Both the position numbers and the translations under genes were made by a program. 64,000 nucleotides of DNA from Candidatus Contendibacter odensensis (GTDB lineage: Bacteria; Pseudomonadota; Gammaproteobacteria; Competibacterales; Competibacteraceae), in contig PDTV01000006.1 of NCBI GenBank assembly GCA_002747185.1, positions 1 to 64,000 on the forward strand, written 5' to 3'. Each line of letters opens with the position of its first letter. The stretch's first letter is position 1. Below are positions 1 to 10,201 of this stretch, piece after piece. The notes below the pieces were generated by a model. That model saw only the letters and a program-made list of their open reading frames with translations. It was not told where the DNA came from and made no database searches.

Positions 1-7
1 CCAATGA

Positions 8-220
8 CCACCCGCATCGGTGATCGTCATGGACAATGCCACGTTCCACAAACGACAGGACATCAAGGACGCGCCGGGCAACGCCGGTCATCGCCTCGAG
101 TACCTGCCTGCCTATTCACCGGACCTCAATCTGATCGAACATCAATGGGCATACGCCAAAGCCGTCCGTAAACAACGCTATTGCTCCATCGATGAACTCT
201 TCATCAATGATGTCCTTTAA
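8..220 (+). pseudogene. IS630-family transposase, C-terminal fragment (DDE domain end)
   Basis: Translation PPASVIVMDNATFHKRQDI...HRLEYLPAYSPDLNLIEHQWAYAKAVRK matches the IS630 DDE C-terminus. Window starts inside the element; in-frame TGA at 5-7 just upstream of the conserved block. Confidence 0.8.
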
Positions 221-251
221 ACCATTTTATCTGAGCCTGGCTATATTTGTT

Positions 252-572
252 ATGAATACCGAAGAATTTGACAATTTTCCCGACAGTGAAATACCGTTAC
301 CTCCCAGCAAAAGTCAGCGTAAGCGGGAAGCTACCGCACTACAGGCGCTAGGTGAACAATTGGTTCAACTCACACCAACACAGCTCAAGCATATTCCCTT
401 ACCAGACGATTTATTGGCAGCGGTACAATTAGCACAAGCTACTCCACAACGCGGCGGGCACAAGCGGCAATTGCAATACATCGGCAAACTTATGCGTCAA
501 ATTGACGATCCAGTAGCCATCCGTACTGCAATAGATAAAATAAAACCGCACCGTTCCAAACAACACCGATAA
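252..572 (+). CDS. darP: DarP/YjgA-like (DUF615) ribosome-associated protein, N-terminal half only
   Basis: PLPPSKSQRKREATALQALGEQLVQLTPTQLKHIPLPDDLLAAVQLAQ...KRQLQYIGKLMRQID resembles the YjgA N-terminal half; stops after 106 aa. Confidence 0.75.
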   Translation: MNTEEFDNFPDSEIPLPPSKSQRKREATALQALGEQLVQLTPTQLKHIPLPDDLLAAVQLAQATPQRGGHKRQLQYIGKLMRQIDDPVAIRTAIDKIKPHRSKQHR

Positions 573-622
573 CCCTTGAAAAGGGTGTCATACTGTTGCG
601 TAATGCCACTTAACAATTACTC

Positions 623-1402
623 ATGCCTTTCCCGCAGCTCGCAGTCACCGCAGATCACCCGAAAAAACAAGAAGCAGCAGCTCGTCTGGCTGAGCAACTC
701 AACCTACCCGTAATCGTTGATTCCGCAACGACAACTCAATACACCCATTTATTGGCATTCAGCAACGAACGGCTCGAATTGCGAGAACTTGGTACTCACG
801 CCCCCGGGCCTGTTTACGTGGACTTCGCAGCGGGCGCTGTGGCACACCGAAGACGTTTCGGAGGCGGTCGCCAACAGCCGCTGGCACGCGCCGTTGGGCT
901 CAAAGGTCAATATGTGCCTAAGGTCATCGACGCAACCGCAGGTCTCGGCCGTGATGCTTTCGTGCTAGCCTGTTTGGGTTGCCAGGTGAAGTTAGTGGAG
1001 CGTTCGCCGATTATCGCCGCTTTGCTGCACGATGGATTGCAACGCGCTGCACACGATGCGGAAATTGGCCAACTGGTTACGGAACGGTTGCAACTGCATA
1101 CGGCCAATAGCCAAAATTACCTGGCCTCACTTGCAGAGGCGCAACGCCCTGATACTGTCTACCTTGACCCTATGTACCCACATCGGAGCAAATCTGCCCA
1201 GGTCGGCAAGGGTATGCGGCTGCTACGTCTTTTAGTGGGTGACGATCTGGATACACCTGCCTTGCTGCATGCGGCTCTCAAGGCAACACGACGGCGCGTT
1301 GTGGTCAAACGTCCTCAATCCGCACCAACACTCACACCGCTCGCGCCCAACTTCCAGATCAGGATACCTAACACACGTTTTGATGTGTATCTGCGACCTT
1401 AA
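623..1402 (+). CDS. rsmJ: 16S rRNA (guanine1516-N2)-methyltransferase RsmJ
   Basis: 259 aa with VIDATAGLGRDAFVLACLGCQVKLVERSPIIAALLHDGL and YLDPMYPHR, typical of RsmJ/YhiQ. Confidence 0.9.
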   Translation: MPFPQLAVTADHPKKQEAAARLAEQLNLPVIVDSATTTQYTHLLAFSNERLELRELGTHAPGPVYVDFAAGAVAHRRRFGGGRQQPLARAVGLKGQYVPKVIDATAGLGRDAFVLACLGCQVKLVERSPIIAALLHDGLQRAAHDAEIGQLVTERLQLHTANSQNYLASLAEAQRPDTVYLDPMYPHRSKSAQVGKGMRLLRLLVGDDLDTPALLHAALKATRRRVVVKRPQSAPTLTPLAPNFQIRIPNTRFDVYLRP

Positions 1403-1408
1403 CCTCAA

Positions 1409-1735
1409 TCAGTGATTTTGGGTAAAATCAACACCGCGCAACAGCCATTGCCACTGCTCGTGATCGATCAACAGCGTTTCATGTACCTCTTTCCTTGGCC
1501 ACTTGAACTTGTCTTTTTCAAGTCGTTTTTGCCATAGCGCAAACCCTGTGCTATCCCGATACAGCACTTTGGGCTGAGAGCGGTTTTTATTGCAAAATAC
1601 AAACAGCGCACTGGCTGTAGAAGTCCAGCGCCATGTTGTCAGCCACAATCACCGCCAGACCGTCAATCGCTTTGCGAAAGTCTACCGACTCGCGGTGCAG
1701 GTACACCGGCACTGAAGGAGACCACTCAATCATGC
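1409..1735 (-). pseudogene. IS66-family TnpB (Orf2) with a frameshift
   Basis: Two minus-strand frames give MIEWSPSVPVYLHRESVDFRKAIDGLAVIVADNMALDFYSQ and ALFVFCNKNRSQPKVLYRDSTGFALWQKRLEKDKFKWP, the two halves of IS66 TnpB. Confidence 0.75.
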
Positions 1736-1739
1736 CAGC

Positions 1740-2020
1740 GCCTTAATCCGCAACGCAAACGCGGGTATTGAAGCCTCTGGCGGGCAATGGACTTTCAATA
1801 CCCAACTTCCAGTACAAAGCTTTGCGGCAAACGACTCTCTGGCTTTACCATAACTTGCGCAAACGCACCTGCTTCCCGCGCCTTGTACCTGGAAAGCCTG
1901 GCGCTAAAATAGGGCGGATTGATCTGATGCTGCTTGCAAAACTGTTTTTGAGAAAGACCGGACTGCTTAAAATCAGTAGAGCGCTGCGGCCAGTTGTACG
2001 AACGATTTTTGGCATAAGCG
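1740..2020 (-). pseudogene. IS66-family TnpA (Orf1)-like remnant
   Basis: Minus-strand translation NRSYNWPQRSTDFKQSGLSQKQFCKQHQINPPYFSARLSRYKAREAG resembles the IS66 accessory TnpA N-terminus; adjacent to the TnpB remnant. Confidence 0.55.
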
Positions 2021-2434
2021 CCTCCTCGATGGCAGAGGCTGTAGCTTATGTTGCGGGTAGGTTCGTTGGTAGAGTGGGGTTGGTTTGGCGTTTACCATTC
2101 GGATGGGTATGCCGGTATTTCCAGATCCGCATGAAACCAAGATGACAAAAACATGGCGATTCTGGCTGAGAATGCCTTTTTTCCTGTAGACTTTTCAAAT
2201 GCCAGGCATTACGAGTTGATAACACCTTGATAACCCTACTTCAGCGTTCCGGCTGCTAAGTCAGGTATTCAGCACGATCACTCTTTAATCCCGGGGAGAA
2301 AGACGCCGGTCATGCAGATTTATCAAATTGTGTGTCAACCGACGACTTGTCGCACCTAATCGAACCGACAGCCTAATGTCTTGATGCTTTGAAAACTAAA
2401 AAAATCGCGGGATGAACCCAATCAACAGGAGGCC

Positions 2435-4486
2435 ATGATGGTCGCTTATACCACCGAATCTATCCGTAATATTGCCTTGGTTGGACACGGCGCAACAGGA
2501 AAAACCACTTTAGTAGAATCCATTTTGCACCATGCAGGCGCACTCACCTCTGCCGGTACAATTGAAAAAGGGAATACCGTTTGTGATTTTGACCCTCAGG
2601 AAAAAAGTCATCAACATTCCCTCGATATTGCACTGGCTCATCTTGATTACAACGATACGCATATCAATCTGATTGACACCCCCGGCTTTCCAGATTTTCT
2701 CGGACAGGCGATTGCGGTACTGCCCGCAGTAGAAACAGTGGCTGTCGTTATCAACGCCCAAACAGGGATTGAAGCGGTAACCCAACGCATGATGGCGCGC
2801 GCTGCCGAACGTCAGCAGTGTCGCATGATTATTATTAACAAGATCGACCTTGAAAATATCAATTTACCGGAGTTAATCGAACAGATTCAGGAAACGTTCG
2901 GCCAGGAATGTCTACCGATTAATTTGCCCACCAATAATAGCTCTAGCGTGGTGGATTGTTTCTTCAATCCGACCGGAGACAGTGATTTTTCCAGCGTCAC
3001 CGACACCCACTCGGCCTTGATTGATCAAGTCATCGAAGTGGATGAAGCATTAATGGAGCTGTATCTGGAACAGGGCGAAGACCTCCAGCCGGAACAACTG
3101 CATGCCCCCTTTGAAAAAGCCTTGCGTGAAGGGCACCTGGTACCGATCTGTTTTGTATCGGCCCGCACCGGTGCAGGTATCGATGACTTACTGAATTTGT
3201 TTACCAAATTGTTACCCAACCCGACGGAAGGTAATCCAGAGCCCTTTCTCAAGGGTGAAGGTGAGTCGCCTCAAGACTTACATGCGGTTCCCGATCCAGA
3301 ACAGCACGCAGTCGCTCATGTCTTTAAAGTTATTATTGATCCGTTTATTGGCAAGCTTGGTATTTTCCGTATCCATCAAGGCACCATAACCAAAGACAGC
3401 CAGCTGTTTATTGGTGATGGGCGCAAACCGTTTAAGGTCGGTCACTTGTTCCAGATTCATGGGAAGGAACATTCTGAAATGACTACCGGCATCCCGGGTG
3501 ATATTTGTGCTGTCGCCAAGGTCGATGACATTCACCGTGATGCTGTGTTACATGACTCTCATGATGAGGATCAGATCCATTTGCGGCCACTCCGTTTTCC
3601 CGCCCCCCTGTTCGGACTGGCTATTCAGGCGACGGCTCGGGGTGATGAACAGAAGCTTTCCGATACAATTAACAAGTTGCTGGAAGAAGATCCTTGCTTG
3701 TCGCTGGAGCATAACCGCCACACCAAGCAAACGGTATTGCGTGGTCTTAGTGATCTGCACCTGCGGCTCACCCTAGAAAAGATGGAGCAACGCTATAACA
3801 TCAAGGTTGATACTCAGCCACCTAAAATCGCCTATAAAGAAACAGTCAGCCAACCGGCTGAAGGGCATCATCGCCATAAAAAACAAACCGGTGGCGCAGG
3901 TCAGTTTGGTGAAGTGTTCCTGCGGATTGAACCATTGGCTCGTGATGCCGGTTTTGAATTTGCTACTGAAGTGGTAGGTGGTGCTATCCCCACATCGCTC
4001 TTGCCCGCAGTCGAAAAAGGCATTCGTGAGGCGCTGCTGGAAGGTGTGATTGCCGGTTATCCGATGCAAGACGTTCGTGCTGTTGCAACAGACGGCAAGC
4101 ACCACCCTGTCGATTCCAAGGAAATTGCTTTTGTAACAGCCGGTCGCGAAGCCTTCATGGATGCTGTCAACAAAGCGAAACCGATTATCCTGGAACCTAT
4201 CGTTAATATGGAGGTGCATGCGCCTAGTGATTGCGTTGGCACGATTGCTGGTGATTTATCCGGCCGAAGAGGACGGATTGCTGGCACGGATGCCGGACCA
4301 CGGGGAAACAGTATTATCAATGCCCAGGTACCCTTAGCGGAATTGGACGGTTATGAATCACAGTTAAAGTCAATGACCGGTGGTCTTGGTACCTATAACC
4401 TTGAACTTAGTCACTACGATCCTGTTCCTGGCGATATCCAGCAAAAGCTACAGGCGGCTTATACAAAACAGCAGCAAGAGAGCTGA
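2435..4486 (+). CDS. fusA2: Elongation factor G-like protein (EF-G2 type GTPase)
   Basis: 683 aa; GHGATGKTTLVESIL P-loop, DTPGFPDF, NKID; full EF-G-like C-terminal domains. Confidence 0.85.
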   Translation: MMVAYTTESIRNIALVGHGATGKTTLVESILHHAGALTSAGTIEKGNTVCDFDPQEKSHQHSLDIALAHLDYNDTHINLIDTPGFPDFLGQAIAVLPAVETVAVVINAQTGIEAVTQRMMARAAERQQCRMIIINKIDLENINLPELIEQIQETFGQECLPINLPTNNSSSVVDCFFNPTGDSDFSSVTDTHSALIDQVIEVDEALMELYLEQGEDLQPEQLHAPFEKALREGHLVPICFVSARTGAGIDDLLNLFTKLLPNPTEGNPEPFLKGEGESPQDLHAVPDPEQHAVAHVFKVIIDPFIGKLGIFRIHQGTITKDSQLFIGDGRKPFKVGHLFQIHGKEHSEMTTGIPGDICAVAKVDDIHRDAVLHDSHDEDQIHLRPLRFPAPLFGLAIQATARGDEQKLSDTINKLLEEDPCLSLEHNRHTKQTVLRGLSDLHLRLTLEKMEQRYNIKVDTQPPKIAYKETVSQPAEGHHRHKKQTGGAGQFGEVFLRIEPLARDAGFEFATEVVGGAIPTSLLPAVEKGIREALLEGVIAGYPMQDVRAVATDGKHHPVDSKEIAFVTAGREAFMDAVNKAKPIILEPIVNMEVHAPSDCVGTIAGDLSGRRGRIAGTDAGPRGNSIINAQVPLAELDGYESQLKSMTGGLGTYNLELSHYDPVPGDIQQKLQAAYTKQQQES

Positions 4487-4690
4487 TTTCTCGACTTGCC
4501 AGTCTTCTTGCAAGCCAGTCGCCGGTCTATTCACAAGCCGAATTTGTTCTCGGCTTGTGCCTGAATAGCCAGGCTTTATACCCGGTTCAGGTGCTGCGAT
4601 ACAATCACTTTATTTTTAAAAGTAAAATCTAAATTCTTCCCGGTATAAATAGTAAGCGTGTATGGTTTTTCATTTATAAGCCGTTTGTTC

Positions 4691-4715
4691 TTCATCTTCA
4701 TCTTCATCTTCATCT
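4691..4715. repeat. Hexanucleotide tandem repeat (TTCATC)x4
   Basis: Direct reading: ttcatcttcatcttcatcttcatct. Confidence 0.9.
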
Positions 4716-4891
4716 ACTGTTATGCGGTGTGCCATACCTAACCTGATTGGCAATACCAGGCTATTATTATTTTGCCTGCTTCCAGTCTCATTGTTCGCAT
4801 TAGCTGGCATACCATTGAATGGTCATCAACAACCCATACGCGTAGTGCTTGCTATATCTTGGTAATCCCTCGCCTTAACAGCAAGCCGTCC

Positions 4892-5449
4892 TCAGCCTCG
4901 TTTGAGCACAGCTTCATACGCTTGGTACATATCTTCGTTAAAACAGACCAGATACACGCTCTTGATCCGAGTATCCGTAGCCAGGAAGTTCCGGATTGTC
5001 CTAATTGCAATCGGTGCTGCCTCACCCAGTGGATAACCATACACACCACAACTGATAGCAGGAAACGCGATAGTATGTATCGCGTTATCTACAGCGAGCT
5101 GTAAACTGTTGCGATAACAGTTCGCCAACAGCTCTGGCTCACCACTGTGGCCACCTTGCCACACGGGCCCGACCGTATGAATAACATAGCGAGCGGGCAA
5201 TCGGTAACCTTTGGTTATTTTGGCCTGACCGGTCTCGCATCCATTCAGGCGGCGACAAGCCTCCAGCAAACCATCTCCAGCCGCACGATGAATAGCGCCA
5301 TCCACGCCGCCACCACCCAGTAATGAATGATTGGCTGCATTCACAATCGCATCGACATTCAATTGTGTAATGTCACCGTATTCAAGCTGAATACGATCTA
5401 CAGAAGTCGCCATACCTACCATTTTTATTCCCCGTCTTGCCAAGATCAA
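4892..5449 (-). CDS. Macrodomain protein (O-acetyl-ADP-ribose deacetylase, YmdB-like)
   Basis: GDITQLNVDAIVNAANHSLLGGGGVDGAIHRAAG and AFPAISCGVYGYPL macrodomain motifs; likely start is an internal Met (MATSVDRIQ). Confidence 0.9.
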   Translation of the reverse strand: MILARRGIKMVGMATSVDRIQLEYGDITQLNVDAIVNAANHSLLGGGGVDGAIHRAAGDGLLEACRRLNGCETGQAKITKGYRLPARYVIHTVGPVWQGGHSGEPELLANCYRNSLQLAVDNAIHTIAFPAISCGVYGYPLGEAAPIAIRTIRNFLATDTRIKSVYLVCFNEDMYQAYEAVLKRG

Positions 5450-5534
5450 TCACAACATTATTTTCAGATAGTAGAGGCGTTCTCAAGATGTTTGCTTTCA
5501 GCGACTTTGCTTAATAGCAGTAATATCAATATAC

Positions 5535-5855
5535 CTATTGCTTCACCTGCTCCAGAATCCAGACAGCCATTGCATCAAGATCCTGATTAGACAGGTTAGT
5601 GCTTGCCGGCATCGGAATTTGCCCCCATACACCCCGACCACCCGCCTTGATTTTTCCAGCCAGTATTTGCCGGGCATTCTCTTGGCCCTTGTATCTAGAG
5701 GCAATGCTCTGAAACGACGGCCCCATCAATCGCTTGCTCATCTGGTGGCAAGCGAAACAATTGTGCCGCTTCATCAGTACATCACTTGCCTGAGAAGCGA
5801 GTGGCGCAACCAACAGAATCCACGTTAATACACCGGCTATATAGCGTATATACAT
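5535..5855 (-). CDS. Small class I c-type cytochrome
   Basis: Signal peptide, HNCFACH heme motif, GPSFQSIASRY, MPASTNLS distal Met; about 106 aa. Confidence 0.85.
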   Translation of the reverse strand: MYIRYIAGVLTWILLVAPLASQASDVLMKRHNCFACHQMSKRLMGPSFQSIASRYKGQENARQILAGKIKAGGRGVWGQIPMPASTNLSNQDLDAMAVWILEQVKQ

Positions 5856-5916
5856 ACATTATCTTCTTTAGATGGCATAGCAGACACATAGCATACATAA
5901 ATCTCAACACCCATCC

Positions 5917-6081
5917 TTAAATTTCTATCATTTCAAAATCCTCCTTAAATACACCACACTCAGGACAAGCCCACGTTAACGGCACATCTTCCCAACGGGT
6001 TCCTGCTGGAATACCATCATCAGGCCAACCCATGGCTTCATCATAAATAAAACCGCAAATCAAGCACATGTATTTCTTCAT
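5917..6081 (-). CDS. Rubredoxin (54 aa, absent from the ORF track)
   Basis: Minus-strand translation [54 protein letters not shown] with two CxxC knuckles. Confidence 0.93.
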   Translation of the reverse strand: MKKYMCLICGFIYDEAMGWPDDGIPAGTRWEDVPLTWACPECGVFKEDFEMIEI

Positions 6082-6211
6082 CGCACCTTACTCCTTAAGT
6101 AATCGCATTGATGGGGCAGTGTATTCTGGTACACTGAAAGCCCTGGACAGAATGAAAAATCCCTGATCAAACCGTACCCTTGACAGTGACAACATCAAGG
6201 AAGCCGCTCAT

Positions 6212-6363
6212 CCATTCATAAAGACGCTCATCTACCCTGAATAACGGGGAGCAGTGCCGGTAAACAGAAGGTAGCGCCCATTCATAAAGACACCCATCGC
6301 GAGCACCCGCCGCAAGTTTAGCCGGATTCAGCGGGAGTCATTCATTCATAAAGATGCTCATCC
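6212..6363. repeat. Three spaced copies of ~20 bp repeat ATTCATAAAGAyrCyCATC
   Basis: Copies start at 6214, 6280 and 6344 (spacing 66 and 64 bp), directly read. Confidence 0.8.
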
Positions 6364-6457
6364 ATCTTCTTTCTGCACAGTGGAAAACAGCAAGCCGTGC
6401 GTAGCGCGTGCCAACTGCGCAACACCTAAATTTGTTACAATCTTGCTTCATTAATGT

Positions 6458-7348
6458 GTGGGTTCCAGCTTGCACCCTGAACCGAGGTCTATCGCTGTGG
6501 AGTATCCACTTGAAAACACACACCGCTTCCCGCCCCCTGTAGTCATGGCATTGGCAGGTAATGATCCCAGCGGTGGCGCAGGCATCGCCGCTGATATCGA
6601 AACGATTACGAGTTTGAGTTGCCATGCCGCACCCGTCATTACCGCCCTGACCGTCCAAAATACCCATAATGTTCTAGCACTCATACCGGTCACACCCGAT
6701 CAACTCCTCGCCCAAGCACAAGCACTGTTAGATGACATGCCCATTGCCGCGTTCAAAATCGGGGTCATCGGCAATACAGACAATGCCCTTGCCTTACATA
6801 CACTGCTCAATACCTATCCAGCTATTCCAGTAGTACTTGATCCAGTATTGGCTGCCGGTGGTGGCACCGAATTGGCAAATGCTGCGTTGATCGAAGCTAT
6901 TCAGCGTTTATTGCTACCCTGCGTTACAGTATTGACACCCAATAGTATCGAGGCACGTCAGCTCGCCCCCGAAGCCGATACACTACATGATTGTGCCATG
7001 GCATTACTAGCACGGGGCTGCCGCTATGTGCTTATTACGGGTGGACACGAACCCACCGATAAAATCGTCAATACCTTGTACAGTGACAATCGATTATTAG
7101 AAACGTATCACTGGCCACGCTTGTCTGGAGAATACCATGGATCGGGCTGCACGTTATCAGCGGCTATCGCTGCCCTGCTTGCCCGGGAGCAGGCACGGGA
7201 GATACCGTTATCAGCGCCACCTTGCTCAGTTTTTTATCATGCACAAGACTACACCTGGCGATCTTTGGAGAATGGTTACCAACTCGGCTGTGGACAACAA
7301 CTCCCGCATCGATTTTTCTGGGCAAGCCTTCGAAAAACACCAACATGA
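6458..7348 (+). CDS. thiD: Hydroxymethylpyrimidine/phosphomethylpyrimidine kinase
   Basis: MALAGNDPSGGAGIAADIETITSL, DPVLAAGGGTEL, LTPNSIEARQL, GSGCTLSAAIAA. Confidence 0.9.
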   Translation: MGSSLHPEPRSIAVEYPLENTHRFPPPVVMALAGNDPSGGAGIAADIETITSLSCHAAPVITALTVQNTHNVLALIPVTPDQLLAQAQALLDDMPIAAFKIGVIGNTDNALALHTLLNTYPAIPVVLDPVLAAGGGTELANAALIEAIQRLLLPCVTVLTPNSIEARQLAPEADTLHDCAMALLARGCRYVLITGGHEPTDKIVNTLYSDNRLLETYHWPRLSGEYHGSGCTLSAAIAALLAREQAREIPLSAPPCSVFYHAQDYTWRSLENGYQLGCGQQLPHRFFWASLRKTPT

Positions 7349-7974
7349 ATAAACGACTCTCGCGTGGCCTATACGCCATCACTGACCCGTTACTGATTCC
7401 CGACAAACAATTGAATCATGCTGTCGAGCAGGCCATTTTAGGCGGTGCTCGCCTGATTCAGTATCGTGCTAAAAACCAAGCGTTTGAACAATGCCTTGCA
7501 CAGGCGCAGTCCCTAAACAAGCTATGTCACTATTACCATATTCCGTTGATCATTAACGATGATATCGAGCTTGCATCGCAAACAAGTGCAGCCGGTGTGC
7601 ATCTTGGCAAGGATGACCCAATAGTCGCGACTGCCCGTGCCCGGCTCGGCCAACAGGCTATTATCGGCGTATCCTGTTATAACCAGATTGACCTGGCAAT
7701 GGACGCTGCCCGACAAGGCGCTGACTACATTGCTTTTGGTGCTTTCTTCTCATCACCGACCAAACCCACCGGTATCCGTGCATCTATCCAACTCGTACGT
7801 GAAGCGCGTGTGGCACTCAATATTCCTATCGTTGCTATTGGCGGTATCACCCCCGACAACGCACCACCGCTTATAACCGCTGGCGCTGATATGCTTGCGG
7901 TAATTAGCGGTGTGTTTGCACAGACTAATATTCAAACTACTGCTCATCGTTATACTGCCTTGTTCGCCTCTTAA
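7345..7974 (+). CDS. thiE: Thiamine-phosphate synthase
   Basis: GLYAITDPLLI, IINDDIELASQTSAAGVHLGKDD, GVSCYN, ADYIAFGAFFSSPTKP, AIGGITPDNAPPL; start overlaps thiD stop (ATGA). Confidence 0.93.
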   Translation: MNKRLSRGLYAITDPLLIPDKQLNHAVEQAILGGARLIQYRAKNQAFEQCLAQAQSLNKLCHYYHIPLIINDDIELASQTSAAGVHLGKDDPIVATARARLGQQAIIGVSCYNQIDLAMDAARQGADYIAFGAFFSSPTKPTGIRASIQLVREARVALNIPIVAIGGITPDNAPPLITAGADMLAVISGVFAQTNIQTTAHRYTALFAS

Positions 7975-7986
7975 GGAAATGCTGCT

Positions 7987-9267
7987 ATGACCCGTTCCGA
8001 GCAACTCTTCACTGAAGCACAAAAATATATTCCGGGCGGTGTCAATTCACCGGCTCGCGCCTTTCGTGGTGTTGGTGGAACACCGTTATTCTTCAAGCGC
8101 GCTGAAGGTGCTTATCTCTATGATGAGGATGACCATCGCTATATCGATTATGTAGGCTCCTGGGGACCCATGATTGCTGGTCATGCACATCCAGCCGTAG
8201 TCCGCGCAGTACAGCATACCGTCGCTAATGGCTTGAGCTTTGGCGCACCCACCGCAATCGAAACGCTCATGGCACGTAAAATTCAGGAGATGATGCCATC
8301 CATGGCATTAGTGCGGATGTGCAATTCGGGCACCGAGGCAACGATGAGTGCCATTCGTCTAGCTCGTGGCTTCACTGGACGTAACATCATTATCAAATTT
8401 GAAGGCTGCTACCACGGACACTCGGATTCACTGCTGATTAAAGCCGGTTCTGGCGCATTGACTCTCGGTGTGCCCACTTCACCGGGTGTACCAGCAGCGC
8501 TGGCTGCATACACAGTCACACTACCCTATAATGACTTGCCGGCAGTGCAGAACGCCTGTGCAGAACTGGGCGATGAAATAGCCGGCATTATCGTCGAACC
8601 GGTTGCCGGTAATATGAACTGTATCGCGCCGATTCCCGAGTTCCTGCATGGTCTACGCGAGCTTTGTAATGCACAGGGCAGCGTGCTGATTTTCGATGAG
8701 GTAATGACCGGTTTCCGCGTTGCAGCTGGCGGCGCACAGGCACTGTACGGCGTTACACCGGACCTGACAACACTTGGCAAGATTATCGGTGGTGGTATGC
8801 CGGTCGGTGCTTTTGGTGGCCAACGAGCCATTATGGAACAGCTCGCACCACTAGGGCCGATTTACCAGGCGGGTACGTTATCGGGTAATCCTGTTGCTAT
8901 GGCGGCAGGGCTTGCGACACTGGAATTAGTCTCTGAACCCGATTTTTATAGCAATCTCAGCGCGAACGCTACGCAATTGTGTCATGAATTGGTCGCTGCA
9001 GCCCGCCAGGCGGGTGTCCCCATGACAGCTAACCCTGTTGGTGGCATGTTCGGGTTGTTTTTTACCGCCGATCCAGTGGTAACGAACTACTCACAGGCGG
9101 TCGCTTGCGATATCGAAAAATTTAAAGCATTTTTCCACGGTATGCTGGCAGAAGGTATTTATTTTGCACCCTCCGCATTTGAATCCGGATTTGTCTCCTC
9201 AGCGCACACTGTGGCAGATATTGAAGCGACCATCGCAGCCGCCCGGCGCGTATTTGCTCGAATATAA
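7987..9267 (+). CDS. hemL: Glutamate-1-semialdehyde 2,1-aminomutase
   Basis: 426 aa; [45 protein letters not shown]. Confidence 0.97.
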   Translation: MTRSEQLFTEAQKYIPGGVNSPARAFRGVGGTPLFFKRAEGAYLYDEDDHRYIDYVGSWGPMIAGHAHPAVVRAVQHTVANGLSFGAPTAIETLMARKIQEMMPSMALVRMCNSGTEATMSAIRLARGFTGRNIIIKFEGCYHGHSDSLLIKAGSGALTLGVPTSPGVPAALAAYTVTLPYNDLPAVQNACAELGDEIAGIIVEPVAGNMNCIAPIPEFLHGLRELCNAQGSVLIFDEVMTGFRVAAGGAQALYGVTPDLTTLGKIIGGGMPVGAFGGQRAIMEQLAPLGPIYQAGTLSGNPVAMAAGLATLELVSEPDFYSNLSANATQLCHELVAAARQAGVPMTANPVGGMFGLFFTADPVVTNYSQAVACDIEKFKAFFHGMLAEGIYFAPSAFESGFVSSAHTVADIEATIAAARRVFARI

Positions 9268-9375
9268 AATGTCGGGTTTCCCGTTTTCGCTTTCGCGAAA
9301 ACGCATGGAATTGATCGGTATGTGGTGGTCATCGTACCCACATAGACAGGCATTCAGCGACAGATATCTGGATCA

Positions 9376-9476
9376 TATAGCGGAACTATTAAATTTGACT
9401 AATTGGTTCCGCTGTATCCATCTATTTTAACGCGCAAACACTACAAATTGCTCCAATTTATAGTGTTTGCGCTATA
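9376..9476 (+). repeat. Double-palindrome element, copy A
   Basis: TATAGCGGAACTATTAAATTTGACTAATTGGTTCCGCTGTATCCATCTATTTTAACGCGCAAACACTACAAATTGCTCCAATTTATAGTGTTTGCGCTATA; same structure as copies B-F. Confidence 0.9.
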
Positions 9477-9623
9477 CCGTCGCCGGTGTCGTCCAGAAAG
9501 ACAATCAATTATTACCCCATTATCAGTATTTTTAAAATTGGCTGTAATGCTGCCATCGATTTACCTACCCGACAATGTAGGTGATCTTCCCCGCCAAAAA
9601 TGGCTTTGCCCCGCCAGACCGGG

Positions 9624-10163
9624 TTATTTTTGTAGTCGCCAGTTACCCAGCACACCAACAATACCTAACACCAGAAAAAGCAGCAGTGTCCACTCAGGTA
9701 TACTCAACCCGATGAATCGCCAGGCGACTTCGGCGCATTCACCAGAACCTGTCAGGACAGCCTGAATCGTCTCACTGAGTGGAAATGTCTCCAGCATATA
9801 AGCCAGGCCAGGCCCACAACCCGGTGCTTGATCAGGCGGCAAATGCTGTATCCAGACATGCCGAGCAGCAATACCTGCACCGATAGCAGCGGTTAAGCCG
9901 AGAAGCACGCTATAGATTTTTGCTCCCCAACCGCGTGGATCATGAATTGCCGCCAGCAGAAAAACCAATCCGACCACAGCCAGTATCAAACGCTGGACGA
10001 TGCACAGCGGACATGGCTCCAAATCCAAAACAAACTGGGCATAATAGGCAACACCTAAACCCATTATACAGATCAAAAAACCTAATCCATTCAGTATTTG
10101 ACGGGTAAACCATCCAAAACGCTTTGAATCAGGCATCTTTTCCCTTTGCAATAATTCTTGCAT
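9624..10163 (-). CDS. dsbB: Disulfide bond formation protein DsbB
   Basis: Four-TM profile, EPCPLCIVQRL CxxC and CGPGLAYMLETFPL. Confidence 0.92.
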   Translation of the reverse strand: MQELLQREKMPDSKRFGWFTRQILNGLGFLICIMGLGVAYYAQFVLDLEPCPLCIVQRLILAVVGLVFLLAAIHDPRGWGAKIYSVLLGLTAAIGAGIAARHVWIQHLPPDQAPGCGPGLAYMLETFPLSETIQAVLTGSGECAEVAWRFIGLSIPEWTLLLFLVLGIVGVLGNWRLQK

Positions 10164-10201
10164 AAAATATAAACCAAACCAGTTAGTTAAACAAAACCAT
10201 C

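Noticed and set aside
6212-6363. Possible CRISPR array
   Set aside because: Only three ~20-bp imperfect repeats, uneven spacers of about 45 bp, no cas genes nearby.
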